A stretch of DNA of 64,000 bases from Streptomyces cylindrosporus (GCF_022698165.1 NZ_JALDAY010000002.1:62001-126000); one strand, 5' to 3'. Positions 46,317-57,652 are shown, counted from the stretch's first letter. Numbers and translations are program-made. Notes: generated by a model not told the origin, from the sequence alone.

Positions 46317-49070
46317 ATGGTCGGGCGGGGCGCAGAGCTGTCCCTGCTGCGCGAACTGGTCGCCCCGCCCCACAAGGAAAGCCGCGTCCTGCTGCTCCTG
46401 GGCGACCCGGGTCTGGGCAAGACCGTCCTGCTGGCCGAGGCCGCGCGGGAGGCCAGGGCGGCGGGGATGCGGGTCCTGGGGACCACGGGAAGGGAGTCGG
46501 AGCGGGACCTGGCGTTCGCCGGGCTGCACCAGCTGCTGCGTCCGGTGCTGGACCGGGTGGCCGACCTGCCGACCCGCCAGGCCGAGGCGCTGCGCGGTGC
46601 GTTCGGGCTCTCCGACGAACCCGCGCCGCCCGACCCGCTGCTCACCGGGATCGCCGTACTCACCCTGCTGTCCGACCTGTCCGACGAGCAGCCGCTGCTG
46701 GTGGCCGTCGACGACGCGCAGTGGCTGGACGGCGCCTCGCTCGACGCGCTCGCCTTCGCCGCCCACCGCCTGGAATCGGAGCGGCTCGTGCTGCTGGCCG
46801 GGGCCCGAGGGAACGTGCCTCCTGCCGCGTTCCGGCGAGACCTGCCCCACCTGCTGCTACGACCGCTGACCCGGTCGGACGCGAACCTTCTCCTGGACGC
46901 CCAGCCACGCCCACCGCACGGCCGGCTCCGTGAACAGGTGCTGGCCCAGGCGGCCGGCAACCCGCTCGCGCTGATCGAGCTGACCAGGGCGATCGCCACG
47001 GATCCGGAAGCCGCGCGCCGCTGGACCGCCTCGCCGCTGCCGTTGACGGGGCAGCTCACCGCCCTCATGGCCGCCCAGTATGTCACCCTGCCCCCGGCGA
47101 CGCGCACCGCGCTGTTGCTCCTCGCGGCCGCCGACAGTCCGCACCTGACCGCCACTGTGCCGGGGCTCTCCGCCGACGCGCTCGCCCCGGCGGAGGCGGC
47201 GGGCCTGATCCGGCTGGGCACGCCGGGCCCGCGGTTCGCCCATCCGCTCACCCGGTCGGCCGTCTACCATGCCGCGCCCTTCGCCGAGCGTGCCGCCGCG
47301 CATCTGCGGATCGCCGACGCACTCCGCGACCAGCCCGACCGCCACGCCTGGCACCTGGCAGCCGCGGCGCTGGAACCCGACGAGCGGCTTGCCGCGCTCC
47401 TGGAGGACAGCGCGGTCCAGGCGCAGCGCCGTGGCGGTGCCGCCGCGGCGGCCCGTGCCCTCGAACGCGCCGCCGAACTCAGCCCCGCCGAACCCGACAG
47501 GGCCCGGCGCCTGCTGGCCGCCGCCGATCTCGCCCTGCCCGCCGGACAGGCCGACTGGGTACGCGAACTGGCGGGCCAGGTACTCACGTTGACCTCCGAC
47601 CCCGACCTGCGCATCGCCGCCCGCCTGGACATCGGCTGGTCGCTGCTGTGGTCCAACCGCAACGCCGACGCCTTCGACACCCTCCTGTCCGTCGCCGCCG
47701 AGGCAGCTCCGCGGCTGCCGGTCATCGCCTGGCAGGCCGCCTGGATGGCCGCGACGGTCGCCCACCAGACCGGACTCCCCGAAGTGCGCGCCAAGGCACG
47801 CGCCGTCCTCGACGTGCTCGACTCCCCGGGCGGGTCACCCTCGTCGGCCGAGGGCTCGACCCCCGCTCACGCCGATGAGTACCGGATCTGGATCCAGGCC
47901 TGCACGGACCCCTTCGGCGACAGAGCCGAGATCGTCCGCCGCCTGCGGCGCATGGCGGCCGGATCCCTCTCCGACCCGGGCACGTTCGGCGCGGCGGCCT
48001 GGGTCCTGGACGAAACCGAACTGGCGGTCAGGGTGCTGCGCGCGTCCCTCAGCCGGCTGCGTGCCCCGGGGGTCCGCGGCGCCGGCGGCGGTGTGCTGTC
48101 GGCACTGGAATGGGCCTGCGTCGACAGCGGACGCTGGGACGACGCGCTCGCCGCCGCACGCGAGGCGAGCGACATCGGCGCCGCCTACAAGATGGAGACC
48201 GTCGCCGCCTCGGCCGACCTCACCACGGCCGTCGTGGCGGCCATGCGCGGCGACCACGCCCAGGTGGCACCGCTGCTCGCCCGCGTACGCGCCGCCGTCG
48301 ACACCGCCGAATACCGCGGGTTCGCCGCCAGGACCTGGCAGGCGTCCGGTCTCGCCGCGCTGGCCCAGGGCGACTACACGACCGCCCATGCTCAGTTCAG
48401 CCACCTCTTCGCCGCCGACGGCACACCGCTGCACCACCACTTCTCCTACCTCGCCGTCGCCGATTTCGCCGCCGCGGCGGCACGCGCCGAGCGACATCTC
48501 GAAGCGCGTACGGTGCTGGAGCGCGCGTTGGCCCGAGTGGCCCCCGCACCCGGGCCGCGCCTCGAACAACTCGCGGCCAGGGCCCGCGGACTGCTCGCCG
48601 GGCCCGACAGCGCCGAAGCCCACTTCGCCGCGCCCCTGGCCGATCCCGCCGGAGACACCTGGCCGTTCGAACGGGCCCAACTCCAGCTGGACTACGGGGA
48701 ATGGCTGCGCCGACAGCGACGGATCAACGACGCCAAGCCGCTCCTCGCCACCGCCCTGGAGACCTTCCGCCGCCTCGGCGCGGCTCCGTGGACCCGGCGC
48801 GCGGAATCCGAACTGCGCGCCTGCGGCGTCACCGTCCAGGCCTCGCCGACCGCCCCGAGCGCACTGGACGGGCTCACGGCTCAGCAGCGCGAGATCGTCA
48901 TCCTCGCCGGACAGGGTCTGACGAACGGCGAGATCGCCGACCGCCTGTTCCTGTCCCCGCGCACCGTCGCCTCACACCTGTACCGTTCCTACCCCAAGCT
49001 CGGCATCGCCGGCCGCCACCGACTCCGAGACGTCATCGACCAACGGAACGCACCACAGGCCGGCAGCTAG
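46317..49070 (+). CDS. LAL-type LuxR regulator (AAA-like ATPase plus LuxR HTH)
   Basis: 917 residues. Walker A is LLGDPGLGKTVLL (about residues 24-36), Walker B LLVAVDDAQW, then a long TPR-like helical middle and a C-terminal LuxR helix-turn-helix (LTAQQREIVILAGQGLTNGEIADRLFLSPRTVASHL, in part). Such large regulators of the MalT/LAL class bind ATP and an inducer before activating nearby genes. The ATG has AAGGAC seven bases upstream and starts near the domain; the frame is open for about 80 more codons. It is divergent from the hydrolase gene. Confidence 0.9.
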   Translation: MVGRGAELSLLRELVAPPHKESRVLLLLGDPGLGKTVLLAEAAREARAAGMRVLGTTGRESERDLAFAGLHQLLRPVLDRVADLPTRQAEALRGAFGLSDEPAPPDPLLTGIAVLTLLSDLSDEQPLLVAVDDAQWLDGASLDALAFAAHRLESERLVLLAGARGNVPPAAFRRDLPHLLLRPLTRSDANLLLDAQPRPPHGRLREQVLAQAAGNPLALIELTRAIATDPEAARRWTASPLPLTGQLTALMAAQYVTLPPATRTALLLLAAADSPHLTATVPGLSADALAPAEAAGLIRLGTPGPRFAHPLTRSAVYHAAPFAERAAAHLRIADALRDQPDRHAWHLAAAALEPDERLAALLEDSAVQAQRRGGAAAAARALERAAELSPAEPDRARRLLAAADLALPAGQADWVRELAGQVLTLTSDPDLRIAARLDIGWSLLWSNRNADAFDTLLSVAAEAAPRLPVIAWQAAWMAATVAHQTGLPEVRAKARAVLDVLDSPGGSPSSAEGSTPAHADEYRIWIQACTDPFGDRAEIVRRLRRMAAGSLSDPGTFGAAAWVLDETELAVRVLRASLSRLRAPGVRGAGGGVLSALEWACVDSGRWDDALAAAREASDIGAAYKMETVAASADLTTAVVAAMRGDHAQVAPLLARVRAAVDTAEYRGFAARTWQASGLAALAQGDYTTAHAQFSHLFAADGTPLHHHFSYLAVADFAAAAARAERHLEARTVLERALARVAPAPGPRLEQLAARARGLLAGPDSAEAHFAAPLADPAGDTWPFERAQLQLDYGEWLRRQRRINDAKPLLATALETFRRLGAAPWTRRAESELRACGVTVQASPTAPSALDGLTAQQREIVILAGQGLTNGEIADRLFLSPRTVASHLYRSYPKLGIAGRHRLRDVIDQRNAPQAGS

Positions 49071-49168
49071 CTGGTCGGCCCCACCACCAGGGTGGTGACG
49101 CCGACGCCAGGAACGCGAAGAGCCGCCCTCCCACGAACGAGAGAACGGCTTCCGACCTGCATCAAAGC

Positions 49169-49245
<77 letters not shown>

Positions 49246-49339
49246 GTACCTTCTGGCCTGGGGTTTCCCCTGGCAGAACGTGCATGGAAACCATACCGCA
49301 CTCGGGTCGGTGGTCGCGCATCGCTTTTCGCCGGGGTCG

Positions 49340-50635
49340 TCATCGTCCGGGGTCGTCGGCCCGTATCAGGTCCCGTACCGCCGGTACGGAGAGCAGGGCG
49401 ACCGGGATGGCGAAGCTGATCGCCCCGGAGACGAGGAGCACCTGGTCGGCGCCGAGGGCCGAGGCGGCCGGGCCGGCGAGGGCCTGGCCGACCGGCATCA
49501 TGGCGAGGGACCCGGCCACGTCGTACGCGTGGATGCGGTTGAGGACGTCGGGCGGGACCTGTGTCTGCACGCTGGTCGCCCACATCACGCCCCAGAACGA
49601 CATCCCGGCCCCGGCGACGGCCGCTCCGGCCGCCATGACCGGCACGCTCAGGTCCGCGCCGACGGTAGCCGGGAACCCGGCGAACACGAACAGGGACACC
49701 GCGCCGGCGCGCAGCATCCGGCGGGGACGCAGGCGCAGGGCGAGGAAGCCGCCGACGACCGTGCCGGCGCCGAGGGCGGAGTTGATCAGGCCGTAGGCGC
49801 GCGGGCCGTGCTGCTGGACGACCTCGGTCGCCACCAGCGGTACCGACGGCCCCCAGACGGCGATCATGTACACGCACCAGACGACGATCACCGCCCAGAG
49901 CCAGGTGCGCGCTCTGAACTCCCGCCAGCCTTCGACGAGATCGGCCCGGAAGGTGCCGCCGCCGTGTTCCGGTACGCCGCCCGGGACCAGCGGGGCCAGG
50001 CGCAGGAGCAGGAGACACAGGGCGCTCACGGCGTACGTGGCGGCGTGGGCCGCGAAGACTCCGCCGGCGGAGGCGAAGCCGACCAGGAGGCCGGCGAGGG
50101 CGGGCCCGCCGAGCTGGGCTGCGGACTCGGCTATGCGTATCGCGCCGTTGGCGCCCTGGATGTCGGAGGCGAGCCGGGGCACGGTGCTGGCCACGCCGGG
50201 CTGGAAGACGGCACCCGCCACGCCGTTGACGAAACCGATGACGCAGATCTCCCAGAGCACGACGTGCCCGGAGTAGAAGAGGGCGGCGGCGAGGGACTGG
50301 GTGCCCAGGCGCACCAGGTCGGCGCCGATCATCAGCTTGCGGGTGCTGAAGCGGTCGGCGATGACCCCGCCGAAGACGACGAGACCGGCGAAAGCGACGG
50401 ACGTGGCGGCCATGGCGAGGCCGACCGCCCCCGCGCCGTACCCGTGCTGGAGCAGGCCCGCGGCGAGGGCGACGGGCAGCATGGTGTCACCGAGGCGGGC
50501 GACGGCCCGGGCCACGAAGAACAGCGCGAAGTCCCGCGACCAGACGGGCCGCGCACCGGCACCCGCGCCCGCCGGATCCTCGCGGCCCCCTGCCGCCCCC
50601 GCCTCCGCAGACGGCAACGGCGACTGCGCCGGCAT
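49340..50635 (-). CDS. MFS transporter (MFS_3/enterobactin-exporter type)
   Basis: 431 residues with twelve predicted helices (FFVARAVARLGDTMLPVALA, AGLVVFGGVIADRFSTRKL, VCVYMIAVWGPSVPLVA-like loop). The GVIADRFSTRKLMIGADL loop is the MFS signature between helices 2 and 3. This branch exports hydrophobic drugs or siderophores. The ATG has GGAGGGG eight bases upstream and is preferred over a GTG three codons before it. It is transcribed alone toward the tRNA gene. Confidence 0.87.
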   Translation of the reverse strand: MPAQSPLPSAEAGAAGGREDPAGAGAGARPVWSRDFALFFVARAVARLGDTMLPVALAAGLLQHGYGAGAVGLAMAATSVAFAGLVVFGGVIADRFSTRKLMIGADLVRLGTQSLAAALFYSGHVVLWEICVIGFVNGVAGAVFQPGVASTVPRLASDIQGANGAIRIAESAAQLGGPALAGLLVGFASAGGVFAAHAATYAVSALCLLLLRLAPLVPGGVPEHGGGTFRADLVEGWREFRARTWLWAVIVVWCVYMIAVWGPSVPLVATEVVQQHGPRAYGLINSALGAGTVVGGFLALRLRPRRMLRAGAVSLFVFAGFPATVGADLSVPVMAAGAAVAGAGMSFWGVMWATSVQTQVPPDVLNRIHAYDVAGSLAMMPVGQALAGPAASALGADQVLLVSGAISFAIPVALLSVPAVRDLIRADDPGR

Positions 50636-50750
50636 ACCGGCCACCCCTCCTGCTCCCTCCCCGTCCGATCCCCTCGGCCCTTACATCCCCTCGGCCCCTG
50701 CACTCACCTCCGGATCATGCCACCCGGCACTGACAACGCCCGAGCGAGTT

Positions 50751-51110
50751 TCAGTCCGCGGCCGGAAGCCCCAGTTCCGGGTAGGCGTCGAGCAGTCGGG
50801 GCGGGGCCGCCTGGCGCCAGGAGTCGGCCAGGATGTCGCGTAGTTCGTCCTCGTCCTCGATCGCGGAGAGGCGGGCCCGGACCCAGGCGAACTGCGCCTC
50901 GTGCCCGGCGATCCAGAACTTCTCCGGCTCGGCCAGCACCAGTTCGTCGCGCTCCTCCTTCGGGCAGCGCACGGCGATGGAGGTCTCGTCCTCGGGCAGC
51001 GTGGCGAACATCTTCCCCGCGACCCGGAAGGTGGGCATGCTCCAGGCCACCTTCTCCGTCGTGTCCGGCAGGGCAAGGGCGATACGGCGTACGTCTTCGG
51101 CATCCGGCAT
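50751..51110 (-). CDS. MmcQ/YjbR family protein
   Basis: 119 residues with the family pattern: DVRRIALALPDTTEKVAWSMP, FRVAGKMFATL, and IAGHEAQFAWVRARLSAI. These small proteins have a CyaY-like fold and are thought to bind DNA or ligands; the role is not known. The ATG lacks a good ribosome binding site; a GTG further upstream is possible. It stands alone. Confidence 0.82.
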   Translation of the reverse strand: MPDAEDVRRIALALPDTTEKVAWSMPTFRVAGKMFATLPEDETSIAVRCPKEERDELVLAEPEKFWIAGHEAQFAWVRARLSAIEDEDELRDILADSWRQAAPPRLLDAYPELGLPAAD

Positions 51111-51173
51111 GCATCGCACGGTAGCGGCCGCCACTGACAACGACCTGGTGAGAGCGCTCACTCGGTCAACCGG

Positions 51174-51698
51174 TCAGGGGCGGTCACCCAGCCGCTTGTA
51201 GTACAGGGTCGTGGGCCGCAGCACCCCGGTCGGGTCCGCCGCGTAGTCGGGGATGACGCCGGCGCGGGTCCAGCCTGCGGAGTCGTAGAGGCGTTCGGCG
51301 GGGCTGTCGGTCTCGGTGTCCAGGTGGAGGAGGGTGATTCCGGCGTCGGCTGCCGCTTCCTCCGCGGTGCCGAGCAGCCGGCGTCCGAGGCCCTGCCCTC
51401 TCGCGTCCCGGTGCACCATCAGTTTGACCAGTTCGGCGCGGTGCCGGCTGTTGGGCTTGGCGGGGAAGGCGAGGCTGACCGTGCCCACGGTGCGGTGCCC
51501 GTCGTACGCCGTCCACACCGCCCACCGTCCCGCGGCCACCTCGGCCGCCCGCTCCTTCCACCAGGCGACGGCAGCCGCGTGGTCCATCGGCGCGAGGAAG
51601 CCGATGGAGGCGCCCCCGTCCACGGTGTCGGCCATCAGCTCCGCCAACTCGCCCACGCGCTCCGCGAGTCGGCCCTCGTCCAGGCGCTCCACGATCAC
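51174..51698 (-). CDS. GNAT-family acetyltransferase
   Basis: 174 residues. Acetyl-CoA binding motif VHRDARGQGLGRRLL follows the strand ELVKLMV, and the C-terminal half (LLHLDTETDSPAERLYDSAGW) is typical. It should transfer an acetyl group to an amine. The GTG start overlaps the stop of the XRE-cupin gene (GTGA), so the regulator and the enzyme form one unit and perhaps respond to the same compound. Confidence 0.9.
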   Translation of the reverse strand: MIVERLDEGRLAERVGELAELMADTVDGGASIGFLAPMDHAAAVAWWKERAAEVAAGRWAVWTAYDGHRTVGTVSLAFPAKPNSRHRAELVKLMVHRDARGQGLGRRLLGTAEEAAADAGITLLHLDTETDSPAERLYDSAGWTRAGVIPDYAADPTGVLRPTTLYYKRLGDRP

Positions 51699-52258
51699 GG
51701 CAGCACCACCGCCAGCACGTACCGCACCTCGCCCGGCCCCGGGCAGTGGAACCGAGTCGGCCCCCACACCCGCAGCCGCAGACAGTCCCCGGCGTCGAGC
51801 CGATGCCCGGCATCCTGAGCCGTCACCTCCAACACCCCCTCCAGAACCCAGATGTGCTGTTCCAGCCCGGGCACAGGGGGCCGGTCGTACGCGATGTCGG
51901 CGCCCGCGGCCAGCCGTCCCTCGACGAGTTCGCCGCGCAGCCCGGGGTGCGGCGGTGACACGGACCGTCGTACGAAACCGGAGGCCCGGTCCTCCCAGAC
52001 CGGCTGCTCGGCGCTCGGCACCAGCAGCGCGGGCTCGGCCTCCACCTCGCTGAGCAGCCGGGACATGGTGCGCCCGTAGACGTGGCACAGGCGGTTCAGG
52101 AGCGAGGCGGTCGGACTGATCTCGGCGCGCTCAGCCCGGGACAGCGTCGACCTGCTCACGCCGCTGCGCTCCGCCAACTCGCCCAGTGACCACCCGCGTT
52201 CGGCCCGCAGCGCGGCGAGGCGGGCACCGAGCCGGGCATCGACTTCAGCCTGTTCCAT
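51695..52258 (-). CDS. XRE-family regulator with cupin domain
   Basis: 187 residues. Helix-turn-helix LGELAERSGVSRSTLSRAER near residues 25-50, then a cupin (about 110-187, VPGLEQHIWVLEGVLEVTA, DAGDCLRLRV). The third XRE-cupin regulator of the window. It is coupled to a GNAT gene by a 4-base overlap. The ATG lies at the edge of a long region without a clear gene. Confidence 0.9.
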   Translation of the reverse strand: MEQAEVDARLGARLAALRAERGWSLGELAERSGVSRSTLSRAERAEISPTASLLNRLCHVYGRTMSRLLSEVEAEPALLVPSAEQPVWEDRASGFVRRSVSPPHPGLRGELVEGRLAAGADIAYDRPPVPGLEQHIWVLEGVLEVTAQDAGHRLDAGDCLRLRVWGPTRFHCPGPGEVRYVLAVVLP

Positions 52259-52330
52259 ATCCGGGACGATATCCCATATTCGCAACGCCCGTGTCGGCGA
52301 CAAGACGGGGGAGGCGCGAGGTGTCGGACA

Positions 52331-52505
52331 TCCGCATCGCGTGCATCTTCCGGGCCGGCGCCAGAACCATCGCCGCCCACATGTTCCCCGCAGACGCAAC
52401 GGCCATCGCCGCAACCGCCCGCATCTTCCGGGCCAGCACCAGAGCCATCGCCGCAACCGCCCGCACCTTCCCCGCAGACGCCGAGCCCGTCGCCGCAATC
52501 GGCCT
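52331..52505. repeat. Imperfect 42-bp tandem repeat
   Basis: About 3.5 copies of a 42-base unit reading GCCATCGCCGCAACCGCCCG followed by CATCTTCCGGGCCAGCACCA or CACCTTCCCCGCAGACGC variants. One copy lacks six bases. It is divergent-side DNA upstream of the XRE-cupin gene and opens a 775-base stretch with no confident gene. All reading frames across it look repetitive because of the unit. Confidence 0.75.
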
Positions 52506-52519
52506 GGCCTCCTCCGCAG

Positions 52520-53035
52520 GTGGCCGTTCCCCCGCCGCAGAGCCCTGCCGGACCTCACCCTCAGCCATCGCCGTCGGTCGCGCTTCGTCCGACCACGCCG
52601 CGTTCGTTCCAGCCACCTGGACCCTCCGGCACGGCGGCCTGGGCATGGGCCCGATCGTCGGTCCCGAGGCCATCAGCATCGACATCAGTCCCCGAGCGTC
52701 ACACACGGCCGCGGGCAAGCGCCGCCGAGAGCAGCCCCGGGCGCACCTCGCGCCTCCGGTCCCGACTTGCGGTGCTGCTCATCGCGCCGGCCGTCGTTCT
52801 GCCCGTGACCGCCCGCCTGACGGCCACGGCCACCCCCGCCGCCATCACGATGGTGTGCATCGCCCCGGTGGCCCTCGTGACCGGTGTCGTGCTGGACGAG
52901 AAGCTGCGGCCCGCCGCCGTCCCCGTAGCCGCGTCCTCGCTCTTTGGCCGCGCCCCCGTCACGCTCCTGGCCCTGGCCCTCTCCGGCATCGTCTGGCTCG
53001 TCACCAGCTTCCTCCGCCGGAGGAAGGCCCCCTGA
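52520..53035 (+). CDS. Doubtful small membrane protein or gene remnant
   Basis: An open frame of 171 residues. The first half is Pro/Ser-rich and unlikely to be real. The last about 90 residues contain three hydrophobic segments (RLAVLLIAPAVVLPVTA, AITMVCIAPVALVTGVVL, VTLLALALSGIVWLVTSF) and a basic end. If real, the gene probably starts at an internal GTG near 52770. It might be a remnant of a DMT-like transporter; I cannot support that firmly. It ends one base before the LysR stop on the other strand. Confidence 0.25.
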   Translation: MAVPPPQSPAGPHPQPSPSVALRPTTPRSFQPPGPSGTAAWAWARSSVPRPSASTSVPERHTRPRASAAESSPGRTSRLRSRLAVLLIAPAVVLPVTARLTATATPAAITMVCIAPVALVTGVVLDEKLRPAAVPVAASSLFGRAPVTLLALALSGIVWLVTSFLRRRKAP

Positions 53036-53036
53036 C

Positions 53037-53939
53037 CTACACCCCCGCCGCCTCCCCCAGCGCCCCCAACACCTGCCGGATCAGCGGATGCCCCTCCGCC
53101 CCACGCCGCACCGCCGCGAACACCCGGCGTGTGGGCGCCACCCCGTCCACCGGGCGTACCACCACACCCGTGAGGTCCACGCCGCGCAGTGCCGAGCGCG
53201 GCACCAGTGCCACTCCCGCGCCTGCCGAGGCGAGGGCGATCACTGCGTGGAAGTCGTCCGAGGAGTGTTCGAGGCGGGGCTGGAAACCCGCGTTCTCGCA
53301 GGCCAGGACCACCACGTCATGGCAGGGGTTGCCGGGGTACGGGCCGATCCACGCGTCCTTGGCCAGTTCCGCCAGCGGCACCTCGTTCGCGTCCGCCAGC
53401 CGGTGCCCCACCGGTACGACCGCCTCGAACGGCTCGGCGTACAGCGGGACATGGGTCAGGCGAGGGTCGTCGGCCGGCGGCGCCCCCCGGTACTCCACCG
53501 CGACCGCGACATCGACCTGCCGGTCCAGCACCATCGGCAGGCTCGCGTCCCCCTCCGCGTCCTGGACCCGGATCCGGATCCCCGGCGAGGTCGAGGCGAG
53601 CCGGGCCACCGCGGGCGCGACGACCAGCGCGATGCCGGTCGCGAAGGAGGCGACCGTGACCACGCCGGCCGCACCCGAGCCGTACGCCGCCAGTTCCGCC
53701 TCCGCCCGCTCCAGCTGGGCCAGGACCGCGTTGGTGTGCCCGAGCAGGATCTCGCCGGCCGGAGTCAGCCGTACCCCCTTCGCACCGCGCTCCACCAGGC
53801 GGTGGCCCGTCTCCTGCTCCAGGGCCGTGAGCTGCTGGGAGACCGCGGACGGGGTGAGATACAGCGCGGCGGCAGCCGCCGTCACCGTGCGATGGTCCGC
53901 CACCGCCCGGAGGATGTGCAGCCGCCGCGCTTCGATCAT
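53037..53939 (-). CDS. LysR-family regulator (linked to tdh-kbl)
   Basis: 300 residues. N-terminal winged helix (LHILRAVADHRTVTAAAAALYLTPSAVSQQLTALEQETG, in part) and a LysR substrate-binding domain (VVTVASFATGIALVVAPAV). The ATG starts 43 bases after the kbl stop on the same strand, so it may be co-transcribed with tdh-kbl and respond to threonine or glycine. LysR genes are more often divergent from their targets, so this is uncertain. Confidence 0.9.
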   Translation of the reverse strand: MIEARRLHILRAVADHRTVTAAAAALYLTPSAVSQQLTALEQETGHRLVERGAKGVRLTPAGEILLGHTNAVLAQLERAEAELAAYGSGAAGVVTVASFATGIALVVAPAVARLASTSPGIRIRVQDAEGDASLPMVLDRQVDVAVAVEYRGAPPADDPRLTHVPLYAEPFEAVVPVGHRLADANEVPLAELAKDAWIGPYPGNPCHDVVVLACENAGFQPRLEHSSDDFHAVIALASAGAGVALVPRSALRGVDLTGVVVRPVDGVAPTRRVFAAVRRGAEGHPLIRQVLGALGEAAGV

Positions 53940-53982
53940 GGGATCGATTGTCTCAAATGCCCCGTGTGCCGAAGCCCGCGCC

Positions 53983-55230
<1,248 letters not shown>

Positions 55231-55266
55231 CAGGGAAGCTCCTAAGAAACCTTCGGCGAAAGGGAG

Positions 55267-56295
55267 TTACGCGGTCCAGTCGAGGATGACCTTGCCGCCG
55301 CGGCCGCTCGCCGCGTCGGAGAAGGCCGCCTCGAAGTCGCGGTGGCCGTACCGGCCGGTGATCACGGGCGAGAGGTCGAGGCCGCCTTCCAGCAGGACCG
55401 ACATCGCGTACCAGGTCTCGAACATCTCACGGCCGTAGATGCCCTTGATGGTGATCATGGAGGTGACGATCCGTGCCCAGTCGACCGGGAACTCGGCGGA
55501 CGGCAGGCCCAGCATGGCGATACGGCCGCCGTGGGTCATGTTGGCGATCATGTCGCGCATCGCCTCGGGCCGGCCGGACATCTCCAGGCCGATGTCGAAG
55601 CCCTCGCGCAGCCCCAACTCCCGCTGTCCGTCGGCGATCTGATGCTCCGCCACATTCAGGGCCAGGCTCACGCCGACCTTGCGGGCCAGCTCCAGGCGCT
55701 CCTCGCTGACGTCGGTGACCACGACGTTGCGGGCGCCCGCGTGCCGGGCGACGGCGGCGGCCATCAGGCCGATCGGGCCGGCGCCGGTGATCAGCACGTC
55801 CTCGCCGACCAGCGGGAAGGAGAGGGCGGTGTGGACGGCGTTGCCGAACGGGTCGAAGATCGCCGCCACGTCCAGGTCCACGGGGACGCGGTGCACCCAC
55901 GCGTTGGACGCGGGCAGGGCGACGTACTCCGCGAAGGCCCCGTCCCGGCCGACGCCGAGCCCGACGGTGGCCCGGCACAGATGGCGGCGTCCGGCGAGGC
56001 AGTTGCGGCACTTGCCGCAGACCAGGTGGCCCTCGCCGCTGACCCGGTCGCCGACGGCGATGTCCGTGACGTCCCGCCCGGTCTCCATGACCTCCCCGAC
56101 GAACTCGTGCCCGATCACCAGCGGGGCGCTGATCGCCTGCCGCGCCCAGCCGTCCCAGGCCCGGATGTGCAGGTCGGTGCCGCAGATGCCGGTGCGCAGC
56201 ACCTTGATGAGTACGTCGCCCGGTCCGACGACGGGCTCCGGGACGTCCGCGAGCCACAGCCCGGGTTCCGCCTTCTCCTTGACCAGCGCCTTCAA
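55267..56295 (-). CDS. tdh: L-threonine 3-dehydrogenase
   Basis: 342 residues from a TTG start preceded by AGGAG, giving the N-terminus MKALVKEK typical of Tdh (E. coli enzyme 341 residues). Catalytic zinc residues in GICGTDLHI and VIGHEFVG, structural zinc cysteines in [15 protein letters not shown], and the NAD fold [19 protein letters not shown] are all present. It oxidises threonine to 2-amino-3-ketobutyrate for the downstream Kbl. The pair feeds glycine and acetyl-CoA. Confidence 0.95.
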   Translation of the reverse strand: MKALVKEKAEPGLWLADVPEPVVGPGDVLIKVLRTGICGTDLHIRAWDGWARQAISAPLVIGHEFVGEVMETGRDVTDIAVGDRVSGEGHLVCGKCRNCLAGRRHLCRATVGLGVGRDGAFAEYVALPASNAWVHRVPVDLDVAAIFDPFGNAVHTALSFPLVGEDVLITGAGPIGLMAAAVARHAGARNVVVTDVSEERLELARKVGVSLALNVAEHQIADGQRELGLREGFDIGLEMSGRPEAMRDMIANMTHGGRIAMLGLPSAEFPVDWARIVTSMITIKGIYGREMFETWYAMSVLLEGGLDLSPVITGRYGHRDFEAAFSDAASGRGGKVILDWTA

Positions 56296-56467
56296 CGCTA
56301 CGGCTCCTGTGCGTGAGGTCCCGGCCGCGGGCACGCCGAAGCTGCCCGCGGCCGGGGAGGGGGGTGGAATCGACTAGCAATCTGCCGTACCCGCAGCCCC
56401 AGGTCCATCGAGCTTTTCTTAAGCCACGCCGCAGCTCCGCTTCACACCGGCCACCCCTGGCTCCGCT

Positions 56468-57652
56468 TCACGCCCGCTGCCCCCGCTCGAAGTAGCCGGC
56501 CAGCTCCGCGTCCAGCGGCGGCACCTCCCGTACGGCACCGCCCGCGCGCAGTGACCGGGTCGCCTCGAACCCGGCCGCGACCGCCATCCGCGCGGCCACC
56601 GGCGAGGTGTCGGTGGGCCCGCCGTCGCGTACGAAGCGCAGGAACTCGTCGATGATCAGCGGATCGGCGCCGCCGTGCTCGGCGTCCTCGGTCACCTCCG
56701 GCACCGGGTACTCGGCGTCGGGCTCGGCCCGGTAGCCGGAGCGCCGGGAGTTCCAGACGCGCACCACTCCGCCGGGCCCGTCGCCGAAGTTCTCCAGGCG
56801 GCCGGCGTCGCCGATGACGGTGTAGTTGCGCCAGTAGTCGGGGGTGAAGTGGCACTGCTGGTAGGCCGCCAACACCCCGTTGTCCAGGCGCATGTTGACC
56901 AGTGACACGTCCTCGACGTCGATGACGGGGTTGAGGGCCCGCTGGGTGTGCGGCGGCCAATGGCCGTCCTTCGTGTACCAGTCGGCGGTCTTGGGCTCGC
57001 CCGGCGCCCGGCGGTGCGGGTTGTCGCCGTACACCATGAGGTCGCCGAAGGCCTGCACCTGGCGTGTGTAGCCGCCGGCCAGCCAGTGCAGCACGTCGAT
57101 GTCGTGGGCGCCCTTCTGGAGCAACAGGCTTGTGGTGTACCGGCGTTCGGCGTGCCAGTCCTTGAAGTACCAGTCGCCGCCGTAGCCGACGAAGTGGCGG
57201 ACCCAGACGGTCTTGACGGTTCCGATGTCGCCGCGGGTGACGAGGTCGCGCATCAGGCGGACCACCGGCATGTGGCGCATGTTGTGGCCGACGTAGAGGC
57301 GGGTGCCGGTCTCGCGGGCGGTGCGCAGGATGTCGTCGCAGCGGTCGACGGTGATGTCGAGGGGTTTCTCGACGAAGACGGGCCGGCCCGCGCGCAGGGC
57401 GGCGCGGGCGAGGTCGGCGTGGGTGTGGTCCGGGGTAAGGACGAGGACGGCGTCGACGTCCGGGGCGTCGATCACCTCGCGGTGGTCGTCGACCGTGCGC
57501 ACCCCGGGGATGTCGGCGGCGGCCCGCTCCCGCCGCTCCGGATCAGGGTCGGCGACGACGGTCACGCGCGCTCCCCCGCCGGGCCGGTGGGCGAGCCGGG
57601 CGAGGGAGCCGCGCAGTCCGTGGCCGAGGACACCGAGGCGCAGATCGGTCAT
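56468..57652 (-). CDS. Gfo/Idh/MocA-family oxidoreductase
   Basis: 394 residues. N-terminal NAD(P) fold (LRLGVLGHGLRGSLARLAHR), EKPLD motif (RPVFVEKPLDITV), then a beta-sheet domain. This family oxidises or reduces sugars and cyclitols. The ATG overlaps the stop of the SnoaL-like gene by four bases. It is the last gene of an SDR-SnoaL-Gfo operon. The substrate is unknown; HFVGYGGDWYFKDWHAE resembles members found in carbohydrate utilisation clusters. Confidence 0.9.
   Translation of the reverse strand: MTDLRLGVLGHGLRGSLARLAHRPGGGARVTVVADPDPERRERAAADIPGVRTVDDHREVIDAPDVDAVLVLTPDHTHADLARAALRAGRPVFVEKPLDITVDRCDDILRTARETGTRLYVGHNMRHMPVVRLMRDLVTRGDIGTVKTVWVRHFVGYGGDWYFKDWHAERRYTTSLLLQKGAHDIDVLHWLAGGYTRQVQAFGDLMVYGDNPHRRAPGEPKTADWYTKDGHWPPHTQRALNPVIDVEDVSLVNMRLDNGVLAAYQQCHFTPDYWRNYTVIGDAGRLENFGDGPGGVVRVWNSRRSGYRAEPDAEYPVPEVTEDAEHGGADPLIIDEFLRFVRDGGPTDTSPVAARMAVAAGFEATRSLRAGGAVREVPPLDAELAGYFERGQRA

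Noticed and set aside
49071-49168. A CACCAC/GTGGTG hairpin before the tRNA gene as a terminator.
   Set aside because: Only six base pairs with a four-base loop and no T-run; too weak to list.
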